Below are positions 16,570-24,588 of a stretch of DNA of 64,000 bases, piece by piece. Each line of letters starts with the position of its first letter. Position 1 is the first letter of the stretch. A model generated the notes under the pieces. It saw nothing but the letters and a program-made list of their open reading frames with translations, had not been told where the DNA came from and searched no databases. Both the position numbers and the translations under genes were made by a program. Source of the stretch: an uncultured Collinsella sp. (GTDB lineage: Bacteria; Actinomycetota; Coriobacteriia; Coriobacteriales; Coriobacteriaceae); NCBI GenBank assembly GCA_900757615.1, contig CAAEON010000005.1, positions 1 through 64,000 on the forward strand, written 5' to 3'.

Positions 16570-18021
16570 CTACTCGACCGTATCGACGGTCGCTGCCACG
16601 TTGCCGTCCGTCATGCGTACGCGGATGGCGTCGCCCGGCTTAAAGGTCTTGGCACTCGTAGCCACACCATCATCGCTGTACGCGATGGAGTAGCCACGGG
16701 CAAGCACCTTGAGCGGCGACAGGGCATCGAGCGACGCGGCGGCTCGGCCCAGGTCGGACGCGGGTTTGCTGAGCATCGTGCGCCCCTGATGCTCCAGGCG
16801 AGAGCTCGCGAGCGTGAGCGCATGGCGCTTGCCATCGAGTCCTGAGGTGCTTGCGATCAAGCGCTCGGGCAGACGTTCGAAGTTGGAGCGGAAGGCCCCA
16901 ACCGAACGCGTTATGGCGCCGGACAGACGATCGGCCGTCAGGGCAAGCTCAGACTCGCGACGCTCGACCATAAACGTTGGGTCGTTGAGGCACGGGCGGC
17001 ACGCAGCCGCATCGAGTGCATCGCCTAAGCGAGCCGTATAGGTGTCCCAGGCACGACGACCGCGTTGGTCGAGCATTTCCAGATCGACCTGATCCGACCC
17101 GATCATCGAAGCCATCGCGGCGCCCAGACGCTGATGGCGCGTCTCGAGCACGTCGGCCAACTCCGTCATAGCCGGCGCCACCGATTCTGCCGCTGCCGTT
17201 GGCGTGGAGGCGCGACGGTCGCTCACCATGTCGCAGATCGAGGTATCGGGCTCATGCCCAATGCCCGTCACCACGGGCACGGGGCAAGCCGCCACCGCGC
17301 GGGCAAGCTCCTCGTCGTTAAAGGTCATGAGGTCCTCGAAGGAGCCACCGCCGCGCACGAGCAAAATGCAATCGGGCGCCGGCGTAATGGAAGAGGCGCG
17401 GCGCAGGCCCTCAATGAGCTCTGTCGGCGCACCCTCGCCTTGAACCTTGGCGCCCACGCAGACGAGCTCGACGAGCGGGTTACGACGGCGCAGCGTACGC
17501 TTGACGTCGTCGATCACGGCGCCCGAAAGCGAGGTGACGACTGCCACGCGCGAGCAAAACACCGGAATGCGACGTTTGCGCGCCTCGTCCATCAGACCCT
17601 CGCGACGCAGCTTTTCGGCCAACTGAGCCACCTGCTGACGCAGCAGGCCCTCCCCCGCCAGCGAGAACGAGCGGGCGACGAAGCTCATGCGACCCGTAGG
17701 CTTGTAGAGATTGAAGCTGCCCTTAAAGCTTACCTGCATGCCGTCGCGCAAGTCGAAAGTGCGCTTAAGGTAGGCGCCCTTCCAGATGATGCAGTCGACG
17801 GCCGCCGAGTCGTCCTTGATTTGGAAGTAGCAGTGGCCGCTTCGGGCATTGGGACCACGAAAACCCGTGACCTCGCCCAAAACGCTCAGCTGCGGAATGG
17901 CATCGAGCGCGCCGGCTGCGATCTCCACCGCCTGGCTTACGCTGAGCTCCTTGCGCTCCTGATCGTCCGAGCCGTCGAACTCGGCGGAAACGGCATTGCC
18001 GGTTAGGTTCCAGCCTGCCAC
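16570..18021 (-). CDS. xseA: exodeoxyribonuclease VII large subunit
   Basis: A 483-residue catalytic subunit. An N-terminal OB-fold (residues about 28-125, LSVLGEVTGFRGPNARSGHC) binds single-stranded DNA; the nuclease core holds VVTSLSGAVIDDV, LLVRGGGSFEDL, VVTGIGHEPDTSICD and DRRASTPTAAAE, all signatures of the family, then a long coiled coil and a conserved RGYSIAYSDDG end. I take GTG 18021 as start because it follows AAAGGAGG; a GTG further upstream lacks a ribosome site. Confidence 0.95.
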   Translation of the reverse strand: MAGWNLTGNAVSAEFDGSDDQERKELSVSQAVEIAAGALDAIPQLSVLGEVTGFRGPNARSGHCYFQIKDDSAAVDCIIWKGAYLKRTFDLRDGMQVSFKGSFNLYKPTGRMSFVARSFSLAGEGLLRQQVAQLAEKLRREGLMDEARKRRIPVFCSRVAVVTSLSGAVIDDVKRTLRRRNPLVELVCVGAKVQGEGAPTELIEGLRRASSITPAPDCILLVRGGGSFEDLMTFNDEELARAVAACPVPVVTGIGHEPDTSICDMVSDRRASTPTAAAESVAPAMTELADVLETRHQRLGAAMASMIGSDQVDLEMLDQRGRRAWDTYTARLGDALDAAACRPCLNDPTFMVERRESELALTADRLSGAITRSVGAFRSNFERLPERLIASTSGLDGKRHALTLASSRLEHQGRTMLSKPASDLGRAAASLDALSPLKVLARGYSIAYSDDGVATSAKTFKPGDAIRVRMTDGNVAATVDTVE

Positions 18022-18090
18022 GCAGCCTCCTTTCGTTATCGTGCACAAGGGCTTCGGCCCTGCGCAAATTCAAGTACAACACATAGTACA

Positions 18091-18120
18091 GCGCCGCGGG
18101 GACACAAATCCCCACGGCGC
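18091..18120 (-). terminator. hairpin between the zinc peptidase gene and xseA
   Basis: GCGCCGCGGGGA pairs with TCCCCACGGCGC over 12 positions with one mismatch, 16 bases after the peptidase stop. There is no T tract on the reverse strand, so it may only slow polymerase or protect the 3' end. Confidence 0.45.
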
Positions 18121-18136
18121 CCGTCGGTCCCATTTG

Positions 18137-18841
18137 TTATCGGTTGGAGTTTCTGTTGTAGCGAGCCATAAGGTAGAGCAGCTGGATAATCGAGGTGAGC
18201 GCCGCCGCCACGTAGGTGAGCGCGGCTGCCGTCAGCACCTTCTTGGCACCGTTGACCTGCTTGGAACTCATGCCCGACTGCTCGATATACGCCACGGCGC
18301 GGCGACTGGCATCGATCTCGACCGGCAGCGTAACCAGCTGGAACAGCACGCTAAACGAGAAGAAGACCAGCGCGAGGGTCGTGAGCCCCGCGATGTTCAT
18401 GAACAGGCCCATGAGCAGCACGATCGTCCAGGTGTTCTGGGTAAAGTTGACGACGGGGACCAAGGCGGTGCGCACCTTCATCATGGCATAGCCGCTTTGA
18501 CGCTGGGCGGCATGGCCCGCCTCGTGGCAGGCGACGGCAACGCTTGCGACCGACCCGCCCGAACGGTTGGCATCCGAGAGGTACAGGTTGTTGTCCTGCG
18601 GGTTGTAATGATCGGTAAGCTCGCCGGCGACACCTTTGATACCCACGGCATTGCAGCCGTTGGCGTCGAGCATGCGGCGCGCGACCGCAGCGCCCGTGTC
18701 GCCGTCCGAGCGAACCTTGGACCAGGTTTTGTACGTCGAGTTGATATAGCTCTGCGCGGCAAGACCGAGCACCGTACAAACAAGAACAACCAGCAGGTAC
18801 AGCGGGTCGATGCCAAAGCCGTATCCATAGTAATAGGGCAT
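18137..18841 (-). CDS. membrane zinc metallopeptidase, YugP family
   Basis: A 234-residue integral membrane protein. A glycine/tyrosine-rich start (MPYYYGYGFGIDP) leads to the first membrane helix; the catalytic HExxH is HEAGH in AVACHEAGHAAQ, between helices. Two or three further hydrophobic segments occur from residue 145. The family (Zn-peptidase_2, B. subtilis YugP) is conserved but its substrate is unknown. GGAGGAAT fixes the start. It is the first gene of a run with xseA, xseB and the HIT gene. Confidence 0.9.
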   Translation of the reverse strand: MPYYYGYGFGIDPLYLLVVLVCTVLGLAAQSYINSTYKTWSKVRSDGDTGAAVARRMLDANGCNAVGIKGVAGELTDHYNPQDNNLYLSDANRSGGSVASVAVACHEAGHAAQRQSGYAMMKVRTALVPVVNFTQNTWTIVLLMGLFMNIAGLTTLALVFFSFSVLFQLVTLPVEIDASRRAVAYIEQSGMSSKQVNGAKKVLTAAALTYVAAALTSIIQLLYLMARYNRNSNR

Positions 18842-18934
18842 ACGAATTCCTCCGAATCGAGTTACACGTTGGAGGCATTCTACCCACTCAACCGGAAAGC
18901 AAGTCAGCATCGAAGTTTTGGCATCGTCAGCGAA

Positions 18935-19072
18935 AACGGCCGAGAGCGAGCAAGGTGACGTGAAAGAGAAGCGACGCGTACTTTGGTACGCGAGCGACGA
19001 TTGAACGTCAGATTGCCGCTCTCGGCCGTTTGCAGCGTCGAGCTGTTACGCGGTTTGGTAAAACCGCGTAAC
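18935..19072. repeat. composite nested hairpin element, family 2, copy A
   Basis: Outer arms 18935-18948 and 19017-19030 pair over 14 bp. Inside are TGACGT/ACGTCA and the hairpin CGCGTAC-TTTG-GTACGCG at 18975-18992. A second, separate perfect hairpin GTTACGCGGTTT-GGTA-AAACCGCGTAAC follows at 19045-19072 and touches the RNase D stop codon. Core and second hairpin are almost identical to those at 54497-54637; the outer arms are not. On the reverse strand the outer stem ends in TTTT, so it may terminate rnd. Confidence 0.88.
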
Positions 19073-20205
19073 TATAAGAGTTCGATTTTTCCGTCCTTCA
19101 CGGTGAGTCCCATATTGCCGGAAAGCAGATCGTCCAGACGCGAGCCCACAAGCTCAAAACGCCAGCCTTCACGCAGGGGGCTCTGCTCGGGATGCTCAAT
19201 GTAGTCGGCCAGGTCATCGCGCGAGGCAATAACCGAGGTCGCCACTCCCGAGCGTTCGGCAACCAGGCGGATGAGCGCATACATCAGGTCCGTCACGCTC
19301 TCCAGCTCCGGCGAGATCTGACGGTGCCCGCGCACCATGAGCGGCAGGCGATCGTGCGGGCAGCTCGCTCCGCGCTTGATGGCCATCAACGCGCCATCCA
19401 CGTCGCGCTCCCCCAGCTGGTCGGTACCGCGGATGCTGCGGAACTCCTCAACACGCACGGGATTGCGCTTAACCAGGGCCAACAGCGTATCGTCGGACAT
19501 AACCCACTTGCGAGGGATGTTGCGCCGCTCAGCGCGGTCCTCACGCCAAGCGGCAAGCTCGCGCGCAATGCCCAGCTGATGGCGGCTGCACGAGTTGATA
19601 CGCTTGACCTTGCGGAATGCCTCATGGCGATCCGCACGGTAGTGCGACTCGTCGGCCAGCGGGCGCAACTCGTCGAGCACCCAGTCCACGCGGCCCAGCT
19701 CGCGCAGGCGGCTCATCATCTCGGTATAGGCGACGATCAGGTACTTGACGTCATCGATCGCGTACTCAATCTGCTTATCGGTCAGCGGGCGGCGCGACCA
19801 GTCGGTCAGCGACTCGGTCTTGGGCAGTGATACGCCGCAGAACGTCTGAACGAGCGCACCATACGAAATCTGCTGGCGCTCGCCCAAAAAGGCGGCGGCA
19901 ACCTGCGTGTCAAAAATCGGTCGCGGCAGTGCGCCCACGGTATGGAGCATAACTTCCATGTCCTGCGAGCAAGCATGGAATACCTTGACCACGCCCTCGT
20001 CAGCCATAAGCTCGGCCAAGGGAAACAGGTCGTCAATCACCAGCGGATCGACAGCGACACTCTCGGCGGGGGTGGCAATCTGGACCAGGCACAGGCGCGG
20101 GTGAAACGTGCGCTCGCGCAAAAACTCGGTATCGACGGCGATCGCGTCGAACTCGCGGGCGCGCTGGCAAAAGTCGACCAGAGCCTGATGTGTGGAAATG
20201 TACAT
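19072..20205 (-). CDS. rnd: ribonuclease D
   Basis: A 377-residue 3'-5' exoribonuclease that trims tRNA and other RNA 3' ends. The DEDD exonuclease motifs are visible: AVDTEFLRERTF, then the DTQVAAAFLG region and YAIDDVKYL. An HRDC domain follows (residues about 200-280) with a second such region after it. The best start is ATG 20205 (MYISTHQALVDF), although its ribosome site is weak; a GTG 36 bases upstream is an alternative. Its stop codon overlaps the terminal hairpin of the repeat element by one base. Confidence 0.92.
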   Translation of the reverse strand: MYISTHQALVDFCQRAREFDAIAVDTEFLRERTFHPRLCLVQIATPAESVAVDPLVIDDLFPLAELMADEGVVKVFHACSQDMEVMLHTVGALPRPIFDTQVAAAFLGERQQISYGALVQTFCGVSLPKTESLTDWSRRPLTDKQIEYAIDDVKYLIVAYTEMMSRLRELGRVDWVLDELRPLADESHYRADRHEAFRKVKRINSCSRHQLGIARELAAWREDRAERRNIPRKWVMSDDTLLALVKRNPVRVEEFRSIRGTDQLGERDVDGALMAIKRGASCPHDRLPLMVRGHRQISPELESVTDLMYALIRLVAERSGVATSVIASRDDLADYIEHPEQSPLREGWRFELVGSRLDDLLSGNMGLTVKDGKIELL

Positions 20206-20303
20206 ATCAACCCATCGAATAAGGTTAGGCCCGAAAAACACGGGTAGGATATCGGCATTGCTCTACAACTATACTCGGTTAGTCACAGAACGGGAACGTA
20301 AGT

Positions 20304-21221
20304 ATGCGCTGCCTTATCATCCACAACCCGGCATCGGGTCCCAGCTCCGATGAAATCTACGCATTCACGCACGCCCTTGCACAGGGCGACGACGAAGTCG
20401 TGATGCGCTTTATCGGCGATGGCATGGAGCCCGAGGACGCGGTAGCGGACGTTCGCGAGTTCGATCGCGTGGTCGTTTCGGGCGGCGACGGCACCGTCTC
20501 CAACGTGCTCGACCAGATGCGCGGGTGCGGCGTCCCCACGCTCGTCTTCCCCTCTGGCACGGCCTGCCTGTTCTTTAACAACATCGGCAATGCCCCCGAG
20601 GCGGCGGCGCTTGCCAAGGCTTGCCGTGCCGGCCGCACGGTCAAAGTGGATATGGGCGAGCTCTTTTGGCTCGACGAGAACGGCAACGAGAAGCGCCACG
20701 GCTTTATCATCATCGCCGGCTCGGGCTTCGACGCCGAGATCATGATGAAGGCCGCTCCCACCAAAAACGACATTGGCGAGATCGCCTACTTCCTCTCCGC
20801 GCTCGCCACGCCCAACCCCACGGTGGCGCACTTTACCATTGAACACGACGGCATTGTCGAGGAGCTCGACGGCATCTGCTGCATGGCAGGCAATACCTCG
20901 GTCATTCAAAACGGCATCAACCTGTTCCCCGACTGCCGCATGAACGATGGCATGGTCGATATTGCGGTCATCGAACCCGTGCGCACCGTTCAGCTGCTGC
21001 CTACTGTGATCACCGCTGCGCTTGACCCCGCCGGCAAGGTACTCGGGCGCCCACAGTTCAAGATCATCCAGACCAAGGAAGCCAAGATCACCTGCACGCC
21101 GTCGCTGGGCATGCAGTTCGATGGCGAGATCATCTCCAGCAACTCGGGCGTCTTTGGAGCCCGCGCGCTTCCGCAATGCCTCGACCTCATCGTCGACGAA
21201 TTCTCACCGCTTGGTAAATAG
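20304..21221 (+). CDS. diacylglycerol kinase-like lipid kinase
   Basis: A 305-residue protein of the DAGK_cat fold, which phosphorylates diacylglycerol or related lipids (DgkB, YegS). The nucleotide motif VVVSGGDGTVSNVLD is at about residues 52-66, and FPSGTACLFFNNIG matches the PxGTxND region, but the usual Asn-Asp is Cys-Leu, so nucleotide contacts may differ. The C-terminal beta sandwich ends with MQFDGE. It is followed after nine bases by a tiny membrane peptide gene. Confidence 0.85.
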   Translation: MRCLIIHNPASGPSSDEIYAFTHALAQGDDEVVMRFIGDGMEPEDAVADVREFDRVVVSGGDGTVSNVLDQMRGCGVPTLVFPSGTACLFFNNIGNAPEAAALAKACRAGRTVKVDMGELFWLDENGNEKRHGFIIIAGSGFDAEIMMKAAPTKNDIGEIAYFLSALATPNPTVAHFTIEHDGIVEELDGICCMAGNTSVIQNGINLFPDCRMNDGMVDIAVIEPVRTVQLLPTVITAALDPAGKVLGRPQFKIIQTKEAKITCTPSLGMQFDGEIISSNSGVFGARALPQCLDLIVDEFSPLGK

Positions 21222-21230
21222 GAGGACCCC

Positions 21231-21323
21231 ATGAACGACAATCCCCTGCTCGGCTTTATCATCATCGTTTTGGCCATGCTCGTCGGCTATGCGATCAACG
21301 TGATCCACCGCCGGAAGAAGTAA
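21231..21323 (+). CDS. 30-residue single-pass membrane peptide
   Basis: ATG 21231 follows a perfect AGGAGG whose first base is inside the lipid-kinase stop region. The peptide reads MNDNPLLGFIIIVLAMLVGY and then AINVIHRRKK: a short polar start, one hydrophobic helix of about 18 residues and a positively charged end, predicted to leave the tail in the cytoplasm. I do not recognise a family. The tight coupling to the kinase suggests a membrane-anchoring or regulatory partner. A terminator follows. Confidence 0.65.
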   Translation: MNDNPLLGFIIIVLAMLVGYAINVIHRRKK

Positions 21324-21359
21324 TTCCACATTGGTATGATATTCATCCAATTATCGTCT

Positions 21360-21398
21360 CCCCTGCTGTTTATGCATTTGCCAAACAGCGGGGGATTT
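21360..21398 (+). terminator. terminator of the lipid-kinase operon
   Basis: CCCCTGCTGTTT (21360-21371) pairs with AAACAGCGGGG (21383-21393), followed by GATTTTC. Confidence 0.8.
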
Positions 21399-21455
21399 TC
21401 TTTGCGCCCCGTGCAAGATGCTTTATTCAGGTACAGTAATTGCAGGGTGCCTTTA

Positions 21456-21484
21456 TTTAAGTAAAGCTACAAACCGAGTATAAT
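21456..21484 (+). promoter_or_regulatory. promoter of the C69 peptidase gene
   Basis: TTTAAG (21456-21461), a 17-base spacer and a perfect TATAAT (21479-21484). The -35 overlaps CTTTA/TAAAG inverted arms. A hairpin AAGCCCTCTG/CAGAGGGCTT with a short T run follows in the leader at 21587-21610 and could act as an attenuator. Confidence 0.6.
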
Positions 21485-21629
21485 TAACCGCTCATCGCAT
21501 ATTTCATTACGCTTATCGAGTAAGTTTCTTTCATAGATGAATATTGTTTCCAGTTCGTTACGCTAATGGGGTGTCTTTATTGGCTGAAGCCCTCTGGCGA
21601 CAGAGGGCTTTCGCACGCTGGGAGGGAAA

Positions 21630-23576
21630 ATGAGGAAAACTCACCCCGTCAACGCGCTCAAGAAGCTAGGCATAGGCCTCGCCTTTGGAGCTGCAACCAT
21701 CATGTCCATGCCGACCTCTGCGCTCGCCTGCACGCAGGTCTATATGGGCAACAAGCTGACGGCCGACGGTAATACGTACTACGGCCGTGCTGAGGACTAC
21801 CGCAAGCGTTACCTCAAGCACTTTGGCATCGAGCCTTCGTTTGGCCCTGGTCACACCTACAGCTCGGATGAGTCTGCATTCGTGTATACCTCGACCAAGA
21901 CCTCGTATCGCTACACCTATGTGCGTGACCACCCCAGTCAGTGGGACGAGCGCTGGGATGCCTACTCCGAGGCTGGCATCAACGAGAAGGGTGTCTCCTG
22001 CTCCGCCACGCTGACCACCTACATGAATGCAGCCGCCAAGGCTGCGGACCCCCTGACCGATACTGGCATTGGCGAATATAGCTACGGCAGCGTAATCTTG
22101 GGCGAAAGCGCCACGGCACGTGAGGGTGTCGAGCTCCTCGGCAAGATCATCGACGACCAGGGCGCCTGCGGCAACGACCAGATTATCATCTCCGACAACA
22201 ATGAGACCTGGCTGTTCGCCGCACTTTCCGGCCATCAGTGGATCGCCATGAAGCTCACCGATGACATCGCCTCGCTTAACCCCAACATCGGCAACCTCAA
22301 CTACAAGGTTGACCTCAACGACACCGAGAACTGCCTCCACTCCGAGGGCATCGAATCTATGCCCAAGGAGAAGGGCTTCGCCAAGTACTTCGATGATGGC
22401 CAGTTCGACGTTGCCCAGACCTACGGCGAGGAAATTAGCGAAAATGCCATGCACTCTTGGACACGTTATGTCCAGGGTCGCGCTTACTTCGATGCGCCGC
22501 TCACCGAGGGCACCGACTATAAGATCGTAAAGGACACGCGCGAAAACGCCCGCGCCACGACCGGCGCTCTGCCCTTCGAGGCACAGCCCCTGTTCTTCCA
22601 GCCTGGCAAATCCAACTGGAACACCTTTGAGATGATCCGCGCGTTTGGCAACCGCGGCGAGAAGGCCCCGGGCCTCAACGCCAACACCGACGGCGCCTAC
22701 GCCATCGGTACCGAAAGCAACAGCGAGATCAACCTCTTCCAGATTCGCGATGGCCTCGATCCCGAGATCGCAACCATCCAATGGGAAATGCTCTCCCGCG
22801 CCGCGTACTCCGTCGCCATCCCCTTCTACTCCGCACTGCTCACCGAGGTTAGCCCGTATTTCAGCGACCAGACCGTCTCCTACGATCACTGCAAAGAGAC
22901 GGACATCGTAAACAACGAAGAACCCGAGAACTCCATCAATTACGTCCTCATGGACATCAGCTCCCTCTGCTTCGAGCATCCCGAGCTGCTCGGCGTCAAC
23001 GTCCGCACCTACCTCGACGCCCTCCAGAACGAGCTCGTCGAGCAGAACTTGGAAGTCGACGAGGTCATGCAGGCCACCGAGGGCACCGAGGCCCGTACCG
23101 CCCTGGCAAACAAGGCCGGCAATGCTGCCACCGAGAACACCTACGTCAAGTGCAAGGCCTTGCTCCAGGAGATGCGCGCCTATCTGAAGGCTGAGAACTT
23201 CGACCAGCCCTTCACCCCGAGCGACCTGAACACCGAGACCAACGGCCTCAAGGTGTCCATCACCTACGCCAAGGACGCTCTTGCCACCGACCCGGTAACC
23301 CCGGATCAGCCTGGCACTCCCGAGCAGCCTGGTACTCCTGAGCAGCCCGGTACCCCCGAGCAGCCCGCTAAGCCCGAGCAGCCCACCACCAAGCCCGAGA
23401 AGCCTGGCAAGTCGGACACCACGACCACGGTAACCACCAACAAGGCGAACACCAAGGGCGGCCTGCCCACCACCGGTGATCGTTTTGATGGCCGCGTGGT
23501 GGCTGCATTCGCCATCGCTGGCGTTGCCGTCATCTCCGCGGGCGGTTACTTCCTCTACCGTCGCAATAAGGAGTAA
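21630..23576 (+). CDS. cell-wall-anchored C69 family dipeptidase
   Basis: A 648-residue secreted peptidase of the PepD/C69 Ntn-hydrolase family. A signal peptide (basic KKLGIGLAFGAATIM, cut after SALA) would expose Cys34 in CTQVYMGNKL as the N-terminal nucleophile. Further family segments include YGRAEDYRKRYLKHF, GINEKGVS and WLFAALSGHQW. From about residue 555 there are tandem GTPEQPG repeats and a wall-spanning region, then LPTTG at 612-616, a hydrophobic helix and RRNKE, the sortase A signal. It likely releases dipeptides from luminal peptides at the cell surface. GGGAGG precedes the ATG. Confidence 0.93.
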   Translation: MRKTHPVNALKKLGIGLAFGAATIMSMPTSALACTQVYMGNKLTADGNTYYGRAEDYRKRYLKHFGIEPSFGPGHTYSSDESAFVYTSTKTSYRYTYVRDHPSQWDERWDAYSEAGINEKGVSCSATLTTYMNAAAKAADPLTDTGIGEYSYGSVILGESATAREGVELLGKIIDDQGACGNDQIIISDNNETWLFAALSGHQWIAMKLTDDIASLNPNIGNLNYKVDLNDTENCLHSEGIESMPKEKGFAKYFDDGQFDVAQTYGEEISENAMHSWTRYVQGRAYFDAPLTEGTDYKIVKDTRENARATTGALPFEAQPLFFQPGKSNWNTFEMIRAFGNRGEKAPGLNANTDGAYAIGTESNSEINLFQIRDGLDPEIATIQWEMLSRAAYSVAIPFYSALLTEVSPYFSDQTVSYDHCKETDIVNNEEPENSINYVLMDISSLCFEHPELLGVNVRTYLDALQNELVEQNLEVDEVMQATEGTEARTALANKAGNAATENTYVKCKALLQEMRAYLKAENFDQPFTPSDLNTETNGLKVSITYAKDALATDPVTPDQPGTPEQPGTPEQPGTPEQPAKPEQPTTKPEKPGKSDTTTTVTTNKANTKGGLPTTGDRFDGRVVAAFAIAGVAVISAGGYFLYRRNKE

Positions 23577-23583
23577 CGTCCTA

Positions 23584-23625
23584 GCTGAGCGGGCAAGGCA
23601 GCAATGGCAGCCTCGCCCGCTCAGC
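23584..23625 (+). terminator. terminator of the C69 peptidase gene
   Basis: GCTGAGCGGGC and GCCCGCTCAGC form a perfect 11-bp stem, followed six bases later by TTTT. Confidence 0.75.
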
Positions 23626-23655
23626 CCGCTCTTTTGACCGGTGGGAAACCCGCCT

Positions 23656-23705
23656 GAAATCTTTTTAAAAAAGATTTCCCCGCACGCACTTCGCTGTGCT
23701 ATAGT
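23656..23705 (+). promoter_or_regulatory. probable promoter of the Trp leader transcript
   Basis: TATAGT at 23700-23705 is a good -10, 59 bases before the leader ATG. The -35 is weak (TTCCCC). Immediately upstream, a 10-bp AT-rich dyad (GAAATCTTTT/AAAAGATTTC, 23656-23678) overlaps the -35 position and could be an operator or a second terminator. Confidence 0.45.
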
Positions 23706-23763
23706 GCAGCGCAACAGCAACTAGGTGCGACCGTGCCACGGCATCACGAAAGGAGCCACCAAC

Positions 23764-23832
23764 ATGAAGAACACGATGAAGTCTCTCAACAACTGGTGGT
23801 GGCGTGATGCGAATACGATCGGTCGACAGTGA
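23764..23832 (+). CDS. tryptophan-rich leader peptide (attenuator)
   Basis: ATG 23764 follows GAAAGGAG at good spacing. The 22-residue peptide reads MKNTMKSLNNWWWRDANTIG and then RQ, with three consecutive Trp codons at 23794-23802 and a TGA at 23830-23832. This is the hallmark of a translation-coupled attenuation leader: ribosome stalling at UGG codons when charged tRNA-Trp is scarce changes RNA folding ahead of the terminator at 23869. It is too short to be an enzyme. The next gene is the substrate-binding subunit of an ECF transporter, so tryptophan (or a precursor) is the likely substrate. Confidence 0.85.
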   Translation: MKNTMKSLNNWWWRDANTIGRQ

Positions 23833-23931
23833 GTCCCTCACGCCTGTTTTTGCGCTCTAGGTGATTGGAAGGCCTCCGGTTTCGACCGGGGGCCTTTTTC
23901 TATCTCGAGCCCGATCGCATTCGCATCACGC
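23802..23931 (+). promoter_or_regulatory. leader RNA structure with long-range pairing around the attenuator
   Basis: Bases 23802-23822, from the last Trp codon onward, are complementary to 23911-23931 at 20 of 21 positions, enclosing the terminator. A competing 7-bp pair, GGCGTGA (23801-23807) with TCACGCC (23838-23844), could be the 1:2 stem of an attenuator. I could not identify a strong antiterminator stem by eye. Confidence 0.6.
23869..23899 (+). terminator. attenuator terminator before the ECF S gene
   Basis: AAGGCCTCCGGT, a TTCG loop, and ACCGGGGGCCTT form a 12-bp stem with one G-U pair, followed by TTTTT in total. It lies 36 bases after the leader peptide stop and 78 bases before the S-component ATG, exactly where a transcription attenuator is expected. 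Confidence 0.88.
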
Positions 23932-23976
23932 GCCTCCGCTTTTCCCTTGCGCTTCCCTTCAGAAAGGATTTTCACC

Positions 23977-24549
23977 ATGTCTCAGAACACCACCGCCACT
24001 CAGCCCCGCACCGTCCAGACCGCCGACCGCGGCAAACTCGACGTCCGCGCTCTCGTCCTGCTCGCCATCCTGCTCGCTGCAGGCTTCATCCTCAACTTCA
24101 CCGTCGGCAAGGCCATCTCGGGCATCTCGGGCGGCATGATCAGCCCCGAGTTCATCATCTCGGCCTTCTGCCTCACCATCCTGGTCGTTCGCCCCAACAT
24201 CGGCCAGGCGCTCGTCATTGGCCTCATCTCGGCTGCCGTGATCCAGATCACCACTACTTCGCCGTTCGTCGATTTTGCCGCTGAGGGCATCGCCGCCATG
24301 CTCATGGCCGTCATCGTCAACGCTGCTGCCAAGGACGGACAGGTCAAGTCTGCCGTCGCCATCGTCGCAACGTTCGTGACCACCTTTGTCTCCGGCGTCA
24401 TCTTCATGGTCATCAAGATGGCCATGCTCGGCGTGGTCGGCGAGCTCGCCGCCGCCATGTTGCCCGTCGTCGCCATGACCGCCGTCTTTAACGCCATTCT
24501 GGTCGGCGCCCTCTACTTGCCCATCCAGAAGGCCCTGAAGCTCAACTAA
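23977..24549 (+). CDS. ECF transporter S component, probably for tryptophan
   Basis: A 190-residue membrane protein with six predicted helices beginning near residue 27 (LDVRALVLLAILLAAGFILN). It has the look of small-molecule-binding S components, which join the shared EcfA-EcfT module to import vitamins or amino-acid-like compounds. I do not recognise a family-specific motif; the substrate is inferred from the tryptophan attenuator ahead of it. AAAGGA before ATG 23977 sets the start, and an upstream TTG is rejected. The ATPase and T genes follow in the same direction. Confidence 0.8.
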   Translation: MSQNTTATQPRTVQTADRGKLDVRALVLLAILLAAGFILNFTVGKAISGISGGMISPEFIISAFCLTILVVRPNIGQALVIGLISAAVIQITTTSPFVDFAAEGIAAMLMAVIVNAAAKDGQVKSAVAIVATFVTTFVSGVIFMVIKMAMLGVVGELAAAMLPVVAMTAVFNAILVGALYLPIQKALKLN

Positions 24550-24588
24550 CCCACAGTGCCCCATCGGTAAAGACTGTTCCAAACAACT

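Noticed and set aside
21666..23720. 684-codon reverse frame opposite the C69 peptidase
   Set aside because: Shadow of a real gene with signal peptide, catalytic motif and LPxTG; the reverse product is low-complexity Gly/Leu/Val.
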